Below the pieces are notes generated by a model. The model was not told where the DNA came from. It did no database searches and saw only the letters and a program-made list of their open reading frames with translations. From assembly GCA_039105265.1 (NCBI GenBank), contig JAPFFF010000009.1, positions 5,720,290 through 5,784,289 on the forward strand: DNA of 64,000 bases, read 5' to 3'. This document shows, one piece after another, positions 33,300 through 43,480 of this stretch. The position numbers and the translations under genes were made by a program. How positions within the stretch are numbered: position 1 is the first letter of the stretch; the number at the start of each line of letters is the position of its first letter. Source of the stretch: Tritrichomonas musculus (lineage: Eukaryota > Parabasalia > Tritrichomonadida > Tritrichomonadidae).

Positions 33300-36200
33300 A
33301 TGCCTGCTGATCCATTGGACCCAGATGGAATTGATGTTGCAGCACGGTTCATTGAAGCGATGGGATGTACAATCGCATATGCAGGTTGGGTTAAAAAAAT
33401 TAATGATAACAAAGGTATCTCGAAAAGGATCTTGTTTGTTACTGATGCATTTATAACTTATGTCAAAAATCCAAAATCACCATCTCTATCGCACTCATTC
33501 TGTTGGAGCACTTTGTTTAAGATTAACGTTGCAGATAATAGAATAGAATTAATCTTTAAAAATGTTGAAAAATTTAACCAATTTAGATTCATTTCACAAG
33601 AAAATCAAATTATTCTACGAAAAATTTTTGATATTCTTCTTCACATGATGACGCCAAATGAATTAGCCCCTCTTGATCTAAATAGGTTTCCTCATCCTCG
33701 TATTTCTATTAATCCAAGAGGAGTTCTTGCACGATTTGATCAGCATTTGATTAGATTTGGACTCAATCCTCATGAAGTTAAATTCAGAAGTATATTCAAG
33801 CACTATTTGCAATCCCTAAAGCCTGATTTCTTTTTAGAGCCTTTCGAGCACTTATTCCCAGTAATGAAGCAGGTTCTTTATGCACTTATTGGCTCACCTA
33901 ATACAAAAGCTTTTTTCTTTCCTGAGATTAAAGAGAAAGTTCAAGTGTATTCATTATATAGATTCATTGGATACTTTGCTAAATTGCCAACACATGTTAG
34001 ATTTATCCAATTTCAAAGTCCAATAATTAGCAAAATAAGCAAAATAATAAGTTCTTTTTCAGAAAAAACATCATCTGAGATCAATGGAATAGGATACAGT
34101 AATGTTGAAATGTCAGAAAAAGATGTTGAAAGAATGAAGATTTTAATCGTTGCTAAACCATTTGTATCTTTACGTTGGTGTAATATTAATCCAGTTACAT
34201 CTATTGAGGATATATATAGCGAGCCAAAAGTTCAGGAATGCTTACATTATTTAGCTCTAGACAATTCTAAAGAAATAAATTTTGATTCACTTGCACCTCA
34301 GCTATACAATCTTTCTATATTATCTCTTGAGCGCTGTGATCTTGATATTGTTGATGTATTTGAGATAATTGATCTTAACAATTTAACTTCTTTAAAGATG
34401 CTAAATTTATCTTTCAATGTTGCGAGGAGACCATTTAATTCTTCAATTAATATTCCTTCATCATTGCACCGAATTGACATATCTCATGTTCGTTTTTCAA
34501 ATAACGTAATGGCCAATGTTATTGAAGTTTTGATTACCAATAAATATGAAAACGGTATAAAGTTCTACTGTGACAGATACTATATTGCTGATGAGAAAGA
34601 AGCACAAGTCACTTTAGACAATTTTGCACAAATTGAAACTTCGAATCTTATAGAATTTTCTTGGAGAAAAAACAAAGTTAGTCGTAGCTTAATAGATTTC
34701 CTCTCTCGCTCACCCGATTTAATTAAACTTATATTCGAAGATAACATTTTTAACGATGGTGAACATAATCTCATTGAAGAACTGATTTCTATCTTTCCTC
34801 GACTTAGCAACTTAACTCATTTGTTTCTTTGTGGAGGTAAGAAAGCGAAATTAGGATCTGATTTTAATGAAAACTTTTTATTTGGCCTTGAAGAGCTACC
34901 AAATTTAATTTATCTTGATATCTCAAATAATGGCATATCTGATAATGGAATTGATTTGATATCTCAGACTCTTAGTGATCTTCCTTTATTAAGCCATATA
35001 ACTTTCGATGGATCCAACATTACATCATTTGAACCAATCAAAAGATTGGCAAATTCTGCTATCGAGAATCATAGGAAATTCTATATTTCATATCCAGAAG
35101 AAGATATTGAGGCTCTTTCAAAGTCAGAGAAAATTACTGATGATGATATTAACGAATTAGTTGAATATCTTAAAAATGCATCATCATCAAATAAAGGATC
35201 ACCCATTAATCACATTAAAAGAAAACAAACGGATTTAAACGCAGAAAGAAACTTTGATTCTTTTGACTCATTAAATAGTTCTCATATTTCTAGGAGACGA
35301 AGGCGAGCAACAGAATCATTATATGTTAATGAAGGACATGCTCAAAATATTAAGAAAAATCTTCTTTCTGAGTACAATTACCAACAAGACCCTGATTCTA
35401 TATTTATTCAGCCTTTTGATAGATGGAGTGGCAGTATTAATGATAACGCTTTCCCGCTTTATTTGACGGAAGAACTCGAAAAGGAATTGACAATGACAAG
35501 GGAATTCAATAAACCAACTGTCAAAATTACAGAACATAGAAGCCATAACCAGTATGATTATAATGAGACGCCGAAAAAGAAACTGGCCATTTCACCAGCT
35601 GCATCAACAGTATCATTCGATTTCTTTGATGATTTTGCTTTTGGCGACAGTTTACCAGCATCTCCTATTTCCCGAGGTGTAAATGATATATTTAAATCAT
35701 CATCTGATGAAAAAATTGATGAAGAAAACATGAAGATTGAAGAAGAAGAAACTGAGGTTAATGATATTTCTGAAAAAGAGAGCGAGATCCCTCTTCAAGA
35801 AAACCCTGAGCTATTAATAGAAGAAGAGAAATACGAAGAAGAAATACATGAAACTGAAGAAGATAAATATGAAGAAGATAAACACGAAGAAGAGAAGCAT
35901 GAAGAAGAAATAAATAAAACTGAAGAAGAAAAACAACAACAAGAAGAGAAACTTGAAGTAGAAGAGAAACATGAAGAAGAGAAACACGAAGAAGAGAAAC
36001 ATGAAGAAGAAATAAATAAAACTGAAGAAGAAAAACAACAGCAAGAAGAGAAACCTGAAGTAGAAGAGAAAGAAATAGACATCATAAAAAGGAGTGTTGA
36101 TAACTATCAAATGGTTATTGCACCAAATAGTAATTCTGAATCATATACCGAGCCAGAAGATATCATCGAAGCAGTCCCATTTCAACCCCCTACTTGGTAT

Positions 36201-36308
36201 TTTCCAATACCAAGACCCATTCGCCCATCAAACAAAAGATTTGTTAAAGAAATGAGCGAGATGCTATCAACAAAAACTATAATCAATGCTTTGAAAAATA
36301 GAAAATAA
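33300..36308 (+). CDS. CARMIL-like leucine-rich repeat protein 1
   Basis: 1002 residues, no signal peptide or membrane segment, so cytosolic. Residues about 10-115 look like the PH-like head of CARMIL proteins (GCTIAYAGWVKKIN, ILFVTDAFITYVK). A leucine-rich repeat solenoid follows to about 600, with clear repeats such as LKMLNLSFN, LHRIDISHVRFSN and LIYLDISNNGISDNGIDLI. The tail holds QDPDSIFIQPF (about 696-706), a Glu-rich repetitive stretch (about 800-930) with a duplicated EEEINKTEEEKQQQEEK unit, and the C-terminal FPIPRPIRPSNKRF. CARMIL proteins regulate actin capping protein; the capping-protein-binding motif itself is not recognised here. A tandem paralogue begins 406 bases downstream. 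The start is supported by the AACGGT box. Confidence 0.75.
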   Translation: MPADPLDPDGIDVAARFIEAMGCTIAYAGWVKKINDNKGISKRILFVTDAFITYVKNPKSPSLSHSFCWSTLFKINVADNRIELIFKNVEKFNQFRFISQENQIILRKIFDILLHMMTPNELAPLDLNRFPHPRISINPRGVLARFDQHLIRFGLNPHEVKFRSIFKHYLQSLKPDFFLEPFEHLFPVMKQVLYALIGSPNTKAFFFPEIKEKVQVYSLYRFIGYFAKLPTHVRFIQFQSPIISKISKIISSFSEKTSSEINGIGYSNVEMSEKDVERMKILIVAKPFVSLRWCNINPVTSIEDIYSEPKVQECLHYLALDNSKEINFDSLAPQLYNLSILSLERCDLDIVDVFEIIDLNNLTSLKMLNLSFNVARRPFNSSINIPSSLHRIDISHVRFSNNVMANVIEVLITNKYENGIKFYCDRYYIADEKEAQVTLDNFAQIETSNLIEFSWRKNKVSRSLIDFLSRSPDLIKLIFEDNIFNDGEHNLIEELISIFPRLSNLTHLFLCGGKKAKLGSDFNENFLFGLEELPNLIYLDISNNGISDNGIDLISQTLSDLPLLSHITFDGSNITSFEPIKRLANSAIENHRKFYISYPEEDIEALSKSEKITDDDINELVEYLKNASSSNKGSPINHIKRKQTDLNAERNFDSFDSLNSSHISRRRRRATESLYVNEGHAQNIKKNLLSEYNYQQDPDSIFIQPFDRWSGSINDNAFPLYLTEELEKELTMTREFNKPTVKITEHRSHNQYDYNETPKKKLAISPAASTVSFDFFDDFAFGDSLPASPISRGVNDIFKSSSDEKIDEENMKIEEEETEVNDISEKESEIPLQENPELLIEEEKYEEEIHETEEDKYEEDKHEEEKHEEEINKTEEEKQQQEEKLEVEEKHEEEKHEEEKHEEEINKTEEEKQQQEEKPEVEEKEIDIIKRSVDNYQMVIAPNSNSESYTEPEDIIEAVPFQPPTWYFPIPRPIRPSNKRFVKEMSEMLSTKTIINALKNRK

Positions 36309-36692
36309 AAATAAAAATCTTTTATTTAATTCGGATTTATTCTGAATTTAATAATTGCTTTTATTAGTTATAATTATGGTAAAAGTGTTTCAATTTATGT
36401 TATTCTTTTTTTTTCAATCAAAAAAAATAAACCCCGCGCTTTTTTCAATCGAAAAATTCAAATCATAAATGGCTCCTTTCATCTCAAAAAAGTTTACAAC
36501 TATAAATTAATATAAGAATCAAAACTTTGTTTTTGTCATCAATATTATTATTATTTTTTTTAAATATTGGATTATAAAAAATTTTTATTTAATGCATTGA
36601 AATTTTTTTTATTTGATATTCAACTCACTTCATCAGAAATTTCACCATAAAGATGAATAACAATTTGACCATAATTTGAGTAGAAACACTTT
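36309..36692. other. Spacer between the tandem paralogues
   Basis: TAAA overlaps the stop of the upstream gene, which fits the trichomonad polyadenylation signal. Otherwise A+T rich with no further feature. Confidence 0.45.
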
Positions 36693-36700
36693 AACGGTCT
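36693..36700 (+). promoter_or_regulatory. AACGGT box (M3-like Myb element)
   Basis: TTTAACGGTCT here is identical to the sequence at 33278-33288 and lies 22 bases before the ATG at 36715. It helps choose that ATG over the upstream TTG at 36676, because the box would otherwise lie inside the coding region. Confidence 0.5.
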
Positions 36701-36714
36701 TAATCAAAAGAAAA

Positions 36715-39700
36715 ATGAGTAACACAGATAAATATGATCCAGATGGAATCGATAAGGCTGCACAAGCGTGCGAAGCAAAAGGATGCATGATCGTATATGG
36801 TGGAATTGTCAAAAAAATTAATGAAACAAATGGAGGTGAATCAAAAAGGATTCTTATTGTTTCTAACACCTTTATTACATTCGTAAAGACAGTAATTACG
36901 TCATTATCACATACTTATTATTGGAGTGACCTGTCTTCTGTCCGTTTTCTTGACAAAGATGGTATGGAACTTATTTTTAAAAAAGTTCGTAAAAATTCTT
37001 CAAAAACCAATCAATTTAGATTTCGCTCCCGTGAGCGGCCGGTCATCCTTAGAAAAATTATTGATGTCCTCTACCACACATTAACACCAATGGAAATCTC
37101 TAAGATTGACCTTGATTTTCCTCATCCTGAAATATCTATTAATCCAAGAGGAGTTTTCTCTAGATTTGATGAACATTTAATTAAAGGAAATATTGCTATA
37201 ACCGACTCTAAGTTAAGAGATCAAATTAAAAAGGATTGCCAAATAACCAATCCTATTTGCATTCCAAAAGCTATTGTGTCGCAGAAAGAAATAAAAGCAT
37301 TGTTTTACGCATTGATTGGCTCACCATTTACAAGGGCAGTTTTCTTTCCTGAAATTAAAGATCTTGAAATTGTTGAAAAAATGTATAAATATATGGGATT
37401 ATTTGTAAATTCACCAACAAATCTTCAATTTTTCTCATTCAGGAACCCAGTTACACCAAGATTTGATGAGTTTTCAAAAGCCCTAATCGACAAGTCTGAA
37501 ACTAGTATTAGTGGAATCGGATTTCGCGAGGTTACTATGCCAGAAGAAGGTGTAGAAAAAGTGAAAAAAATAGTTGGCGAAGCAAATTTAATGTCTTTAA
37601 GATGGTGCTCTATCTCTCCAGTAAATTCATCTGAATCTCTCTTAAAAGACAGAAAAGTTAAAAAGTCTTTGCGCTATTTGGCTCTTGACGGATCAAAAGG
37701 CATAAACTTTAGAAAGATTGCACCAAGGCTATCTCACATTGCTGTTTTATCTCTTGAAAATTCAGATCTTGAAATTGCAGATGTATTTAAGGTTATCAAC
37801 AAAGCAAAATTAACTGAATTAAAGATGCTTAATTTGGGACACAATAATGCAAGCAAGCCCATTGAATCATCATCTTTAATATCATCAAAATTACAACGAA
37901 TTGACATTTCTCACGCTAGATTTTCGAACAACGTAATGAAAAATATCCTTGAGGTAATTCTAACAGCAGATTATGAAAACGGCTTAAAATTCTACTGTGA
38001 TCAATACCACGCTAGTGATAATGAAGTTGACGATGCATTATCCAACTTTCAAAATATTTCTACTAATTCTCTTTTGGAATTTTCATGGAGAAGGAATAAA
38101 ATTGACAAAAATCTTCTGAATTTCCTTAAAAATAATCGCAACCTTGAAAAACTTATCTTGAAAGGAAATGTTTATAATTCAAATGATGAAAAAATTGTTA
38201 AAGAATTTTCATCTATCTGCCCATCTCTTAAAAATTTAACACATCTTTATGTATGCGGCTCTAAAAAAGGCGAGCTTGGCGCCAGCTTCCAAAATCAACT
38301 TATAGATGGTTTAAAGAAACTTCCAAAATTAACTTATCTCGACGTATCCAACAATTCTATCTCAGATGAAGGAATTCAATCAATAACCACTTCTCTAAAA
38401 GAATTTTCATCATTAACACACATAATATTAGACAATAACAAAATCACTTCAATAACCCCACTCAAAAAATTAGGGGAAAAAGCTATACAGCTTTATAAAA
38501 ATCTATATATATCATGGCCAATTAATGATATTAAAACCCTACTTCAAGAAAATACAATCACTGATTCAGACGTTACTGATCTTATATCTTTATTTAATAC
38601 AGCTTCAACAGCTTCAAATTCTTCAACAATCAACCACTCATCGATACCATTAGATGATGGAGTGCTAATTAATTCTAAGAATAAACCTACAATTAATTCA
38701 TCATCTGTTAAGAATAAAGCAGCAGTCTCAGGAAAACAAAGAAAGCAACGAACAGGATCAGTATTTATTAGAACAGGGTCAGTTCGAAATCTTAAGAGGG
38801 CCCTTGCTGAGTCTGATGATCGTGTACAAGATCCAGATTCAATTTTTATTCAACCATTTGAAACTTGGTTTGGCAATATCGATGACACAAACTTCCCGTT
38901 ATTTCTTTCCGAAGATCTTGCGAATGAGCTTGACGTCAAGAAATATGATCCTGAAAATGATTTTGATGATGTTGAATCTGATACTGATATTGAAATTGAG
39001 TCTGATAGTGAAGATGAACTTCCAGTTAAGAGCCGAAGCATTAATTCTCCATCAAAGAGATCGAATCAGAGCTTTTCCAATAACTCTGATTCAGACGATG
39101 ACAGGGAAGAAAAAGAAAATAAGACAATTGCTGATGATTCTGATGATATAAACAAAGAAATTAAAAAACGCAAAACAATCACTAATGATTCTGTTGATAT
39201 AAACAAAGGAAAAGAGATTAAAACACGCAAAACTATTACTAATGATTCTTATGATGCGAACAAAGGAAAAGAAATTAAAACACGCAAAACAATTGCTAAT
39301 GATTCTAATAATACTAGACTAGAAAAAGAAAACAAAAAGCGTAATATAATTATCAATTCAGATTCAGAAGATGATAATGATCAACAGATCAAGAAATATG
39401 TAAAACCACCACCACCATTAAAACCAGCCAATAGAGTTTTGAGTTCATCATCAAATAATCAAAAGGCACCTAGCAGCAGTAACACCAAGAAAAATTCTAC
39501 TTTGAAGAACAAGTATATTGATGATGAAGAAGAACCTAACAAAATTAAAGAGCGTAATATTTCAATCGAGAACAATGATGAAAAAGAGTCAGTACTTCAT
39601 AGACAGATTAACAAAGAAAAGATTTCTGATATTGATTCAGATGACTTTGCAAAATCGTCGCCTAAAAATACGAGCAGCCAGAGATATACAACAAAAACTA

Positions 39701-39972
39701 AGCATTCTCCTCCACTGTTCTTTTCTCAAAGTCAACCTCGAAGTCCGAAGTCTGTCACCAAAAGAATTGCACCTTCTTTAGATCTTAATGATTCTGAACT
39801 TGCTGATGTAGCTTATGATGATCAAATAAATGAAGCTGCACAATTCGAAGCTCCATCTTGGTCATTCCCAGTACCAAGGATTTCCCGTGTATCAAATAGT
39901 GAGTTCATTAGTGAACTAAATAACAAATACTCTGTAGCATCAGTTATCAATAATCTCAGATCAAAGAAGTAA
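36715..39972 (+). CDS. CARMIL-like leucine-rich repeat protein 2
   Basis: 1085 residues. Same plan as its upstream paralogue: PH-like head (GCMIVYGGIVKKIN, ILIVSNTFITFVK, about 18-120), leucine-rich repeats to about 610 (LKMLNLGHNNAS, LQRIDISHARFSN, LTYLDVSNNSISDEGIQSI), the motif QDPDSIFIQPF (about 705-715) and the C-terminal block FEAPSWSFPVPRISRVSN (about 1043-1060). Between these the tail differs from the paralogue: it is Ser/Asp-rich and has about four tandem copies of a 19-22-residue unit containing NDS...NK-KEIKTRKTI (about 800-870), followed by a PPPP patch. The frame is open 13 codons upstream of the ATG but only from TTG. Probably arose by tandem duplication. Confidence 0.75.
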   Translation: MSNTDKYDPDGIDKAAQACEAKGCMIVYGGIVKKINETNGGESKRILIVSNTFITFVKTVITSLSHTYYWSDLSSVRFLDKDGMELIFKKVRKNSSKTNQFRFRSRERPVILRKIIDVLYHTLTPMEISKIDLDFPHPEISINPRGVFSRFDEHLIKGNIAITDSKLRDQIKKDCQITNPICIPKAIVSQKEIKALFYALIGSPFTRAVFFPEIKDLEIVEKMYKYMGLFVNSPTNLQFFSFRNPVTPRFDEFSKALIDKSETSISGIGFREVTMPEEGVEKVKKIVGEANLMSLRWCSISPVNSSESLLKDRKVKKSLRYLALDGSKGINFRKIAPRLSHIAVLSLENSDLEIADVFKVINKAKLTELKMLNLGHNNASKPIESSSLISSKLQRIDISHARFSNNVMKNILEVILTADYENGLKFYCDQYHASDNEVDDALSNFQNISTNSLLEFSWRRNKIDKNLLNFLKNNRNLEKLILKGNVYNSNDEKIVKEFSSICPSLKNLTHLYVCGSKKGELGASFQNQLIDGLKKLPKLTYLDVSNNSISDEGIQSITTSLKEFSSLTHIILDNNKITSITPLKKLGEKAIQLYKNLYISWPINDIKTLLQENTITDSDVTDLISLFNTASTASNSSTINHSSIPLDDGVLINSKNKPTINSSSVKNKAAVSGKQRKQRTGSVFIRTGSVRNLKRALAESDDRVQDPDSIFIQPFETWFGNIDDTNFPLFLSEDLANELDVKKYDPENDFDDVESDTDIEIESDSEDELPVKSRSINSPSKRSNQSFSNNSDSDDDREEKENKTIADDSDDINKEIKKRKTITNDSVDINKGKEIKTRKTITNDSYDANKGKEIKTRKTIANDSNNTRLEKENKKRNIIINSDSEDDNDQQIKKYVKPPPPLKPANRVLSSSSNNQKAPSSSNTKKNSTLKNKYIDDEEEPNKIKERNISIENNDEKESVLHRQINKEKISDIDSDDFAKSSPKNTSSQRYTTKTKHSPPLFFSQSQPRSPKSVTKRIAPSLDLNDSELADVAYDDQINEAAQFEAPSWSFPVPRISRVSNSEFISELNNKYSVASVINNLRSKK

Positions 39973-40596
39973 TTGCAAAGAAGAAAGAAAAGACATCAGT
40001 TTTGTTGTTGGTAAAATGAATTTTTTTTTCTTAATGATCTATTATTAAATGTTTTTCTTATAAAATATCTAAGCCGACTTATTGCACTTTTCGAATTTTG
40101 ATGCTTTCGCTGTCAGTGAAATCGTTTAGCTAGCTTGCAATACCGATTTCAATATTGAAGATTTCTTTCTATAATAATCACTCAATCACTTTTTTCTAAA
40201 TTCTTAAAACGTTTATTTTGACTGTTAACGGTGGGATCTATATTCCATTTTGTGTTAATCCAAAAGTTAATACTATTAACGAGATCATTTGGGAAAATAT
40301 AAAGTTTATAAGCTTATTTGAATGATTGAAATGAAATTATGATTATGAAAAAGTTATATAAAAATTTTGATAATTTGAATTTTCAAATAAATGCTCAATT
40401 ATTTGAATTCGGCAATTTCTTAAGAGATATATTGTTAATCATTTTGCTTAATGGGTTTCTTATTTAATATGATTTCATTAATGCTATATTTTGAGATATA
40501 TAAGAAAAAATGTAACTTTAAATTATAATATTGGAGATTCAAGAAAATATTTGAATTGTGAAATAAAAAATTCTCATTTTGAAAAAGATTGAAATC
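39973..40596. other. Intergenic region upstream of ribosomal protein L11
   Basis: A leftward 65-codon frame at 40435-40632 runs into the L11 start on the other strand and is not called. No repeat supported. Confidence 0.45.
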
Positions 40597-40604
40597 AACG
40601 GTTT
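40597..40604 (+). promoter_or_regulatory. M3 core-promoter motif, AACGGTTT
   Basis: AACGGTTT fits the full M3 consensus reported for T. vaginalis. It sits 21 bases before the L11 ATG and 9 bases before an M5 motif. Confidence 0.65.
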
Positions 40605-40610
40605 GGTCGG

Positions 40611-40615
40611 CCTTT
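40611..40615 (+). promoter_or_regulatory. M5 initiator, CCTTT
   Basis: CCTTTTC directly precedes the ATG at 40618. Initiation on the second C would give a 6-base leader. M3 plus M5 in this order is the arrangement known from trichomonads. Confidence 0.65.
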
Positions 40616-40617
40616 TC

Positions 40618-41139
40618 ATGTCTACTCCACAAAAGACCAAACTTAACGGCATCCGTGTTGCCAAACTCTGCATCAACATCAACCCAGGTTCAGTTGGAGA
40701 TCAAGTTACACGTGCATCTCGCGTTATTGAACAACTTACAAAACAAAAGGCAATGCTTGCACGTTCTCATCGTACAATTCCAAAATTTGGAATCCGTCGT
40801 AATGATAAAATTGCCGCATTCGTTACAGTTCGTGGCCCACAAGCATTACAAATCCTCGACAAAGCACTTCAAGTTCACGATTTTGAAATTAGCTCCCACT
40901 GTTTTTCCAGCTCAGGAAACTTCGGATTCGGAATTAAGGAACACATCGATCTTGGCCTCAAATATGACCGTGATATTGGTATTCACGGAATGGACATCTA
41001 TGTTGTTTTAGAGCGCCCAGGAAACCGTGTTTCCCGCAGAAAACACTGCCAATCAAGAATTGGCCCTAAGCAACGCGTTACAAAACAAGAAGCTCAAGAA
41101 TGGTACATACAGACATTCCAAGGAACAATTCTTAAATAA
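40618..41139 (+). CDS. RPL11: 60S ribosomal protein L11 (uL5 family)
   Basis: 173 residues, close to the usual 176-178. It binds 5S rRNA and L5 in the central protuberance of the large subunit. Nearly the whole family pattern is visible: ISCLN-like ARVA-type start (NGIRVAKLCININ), LTKQKAMLARSHRTIPKFGI, RRNDKIAAFVTVRGPQA, FGIKEHIDLGLKYDRDIGIHGMD and RPGNRVSRRKHC. The frame is open 13 codons upstream, but the ATG at 40618 gives MSTPQKTKLN, correct length, and follows the M5 initiator. The stop overlaps TAAA, the trichomonad polyadenylation signal. Codon use is noticeably less A+T rich than in neighbouring genes, as expected for high expression. Confidence 0.96.
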   Translation: MSTPQKTKLNGIRVAKLCININPGSVGDQVTRASRVIEQLTKQKAMLARSHRTIPKFGIRRNDKIAAFVTVRGPQALQILDKALQVHDFEISSHCFSSSGNFGFGIKEHIDLGLKYDRDIGIHGMDIYVVLERPGNRVSRRKHCQSRIGPKQRVTKQEAQEWYIQTFQGTILK

Positions 41140-41655
41140 AATTGATGGGCATTTTATTATTATATTTAACCATTTTGTTTATTTTTTACTCACATTTTTC
41201 CTTTAAAAGCTTTTAATTATTTAAATTATAAAATTTTAATATTTGGAAGAGGTGGAAAAGAAAATTTATTATCTGTCAAATTTAATAAAGCTTATAGGAT
41301 ATGCTTATCATCAATAGTGAACTAGAATTATAGGTAAGTTATTAATTTTCGACTGACAGTTTTTGAGAAAATCGATCTTTTTCATCTCCGCTAAAATGAC
41401 AAAAAACAAAGCAAAATGGATTTATTTGATTCCATTTTATATGAATATAAGCAAAACATCTATATAATAAATATTTTCCTTTTATCATAAAACCATCTTA
41501 TGATATTTTGAAAATTTCAAATTGAAATGTTTTTGAAAAAAAAGTGTATGAATCACCCAAGCTAAATTTATCATTATAATTTAAATTAGTATAGTTAGTA
41601 CTAAAATTAAAAATAATTTATTCTGTAGATATTTATTAAAATGAAAAATTTGATA
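41140..41655. other. A+T-rich intergenic region
   Basis: No gene or repeat supported. Confidence 0.45.
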
Positions 41656-41657
41656 TA

Positions 41658-42424
41658 CAGTTGTTCCACTTTTGTAACGGAACAATCCACTTTTGTAACA
41701 GAAAATGTAACCACCAAAATTTTCAAAATTAGTTATCACCTAACTTTTTGATTTTTTATCCACTTTCGTAACAGAATTTTTTTTATGATTTTTTAAAAAT
41801 TCATATTTTTCATTTTGCATTTCTTTTTTATTCGAAATTCTTTCATAAAGAGAAGTTTAATCAAGAAATGATATTTATAAAGAGGTTTCTTAAGTTATTA
41901 ATAATAATTTTGGATTTACTCAAAACTCTTTTTTTAGAAGAAAATCATGTTTTTATAATTGTACTATAAATATAAATGAATATTAAACAGGAAAATTTAA
42001 AAAAAGGATAGAATTCAAGAAAAAATCAGATTATAATTTCAGACAAAGCAAATAAAAAATCAGTATTGCATTATTATGATGAAATTAAATACATTTGTAA
42101 TGGAATTTTAAGCTTTTAAAATAACAAAAATTCTTTTTTTAGCAAGATATTTGCAATAATTATCTTCATCTATAATTTCAAATAAAATGTTGTTCCCAAT
42201 AACTACTGTGTTTTCTACAATTATTTGCATTATATTAAAAATGTAAAAACTCATTAAAAACAAAGATAATTAAATAATAAAATTTTCTGTTACGAAAGTG
42301 GAAAATTCTGTTACGAAAGTGGATAAAAAATCAAAAAGTTAGGTGATAATAAATTTTGAAAATTTTGGTGGTTACATTTTCTGTTACGAAAGTGGATTTT
42401 TCCGTTACAAAAGTGGAACAACTG
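41658..42424. mobile_element. 767-bp MITE with about 130-bp inverted ends made of short repeats
   Basis: The ends CAGTTGTTCCACTTTTGTAA and its reverse complement are flanked by TA (41656-41657 and 42425-42426). Within each arm the motif TCCACTTTTGTAAC(A/G)GA or its variant occurs three times. Arms also share AAAATTTTGGTGGTTAC. No coding capacity in the 500-base centre. Confidence 0.85.
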
Positions 42425-42530
42425 TATAAAGATTGGGTCATTCAAATTTTTAATGTGTTCATTCAATTTTAATCAGAATAAAAATCGCTATAAATATAGA
42501 TATATCTATAGATATATCATTTTTATTGAA

Positions 42531-43011
42531 TTAAAGATTTGGTGAACTTAATATTTCTGGTATTTTTGAACTTAACAATAACTCATATTTTGAAAAATTG
42601 TTTGAAAGCCAAATATAATAATCTTCAATATCCTCAGAAACGGGAACTTCTGGGCAATTACTATCGTAAATGTCAATTATACCAATAATGTTTTGTAGAT
42701 CACAAAATTCTGGTGTTCTTTTGTAAAATCGATGGAAAAAATTGAAAAATTTTTCTAATTCAATTTCATGCTTGATTTCTTTTGTTTCTTTTTTGTGCCA
42801 TTTGCAACGTTTTTGACAATATCTCCAAGAATCGGATATTTTTCAGTTAAATTTGTGTTTTGGTCAATGATTTCATTTAAAGAATTTTGGTTTTGATTCA
42901 AAAAGCATTCTGATGGTTAGGTGTGTTCATTAAATTCAATTCTGATTGTTTTTCATCTATTTCATGCTCAATTCTTTTGAGTTTAAGCGCGCTTCTACTT
43001 AGGTCACTCAT
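42531..43011 (-). pseudogene. Unrecognised small gene with two frameshifts
   Basis: An ATG at 43011 starts MSDLSRSALKLKRIEHEID, a coiled-coil-like helix. A shift near 42905 leads into NQNSLNEIIDQNTNLTEKYP, and a second near 42810 into KHEIELEKFFNFFHRFYKRT, then FCDLQNIIGIIDIYDSNCPE and SSPNL before a stop at 42531. Composition is clearly protein-like. No domain recognised. No trichomonad splice motif was seen that could explain the shifts as introns. Confidence 0.5.
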
Positions 43012-43480
43012 ATTAACTGTATTCAAAAAAATGTAAACTACTCATTTTTTCTGAGAATTTGCTATTGGAATTTATTTTTATTAATATCTAAAAATTCAGC
43101 AGTTGAAATTAAATATGTTCTATAAATAAATATTTTATAAACATAATAAATTTGATTTATCTATCTTAATTTATTTTTGACAGCTGAGATTTGTAGATTA
43201 GACAAATTTTAAATAATATTAACTAAAGGTATGGAAACTTCTACCCACTCGACAGATCATTTTTCTTTCAGAATATAATTTTTAAATGATGGTATTAATG
43301 ATAAATATAGTATAAAAAATACATATTTTTCGAGAGGAATTTAAGATAAAAATAAATTATTTTTTTGTAAAAAATTGAATCCTAATCTGGTTATCTTAAT
43401 TCAAAAAACAATTTTTTTTATTTTTTTAATTATATTATTTTTAAATAGAATTATATAAGTAATTTATATTTCATGAAGAA
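43012..43480. other. A+T-rich spacer
   Basis: No gene or repeat supported. Confidence 0.45.

Noticed and set aside
35795-36110. Ser/Cys/Phe-rich leftward frames
   Set aside because: Antisense of the Glu-rich repeat in the first CARMIL-like gene.
42531-43011. Intron-containing gene
   Set aside because: No GTATGT donor with ACTAACACACAG-type acceptor seen at the frame changes.
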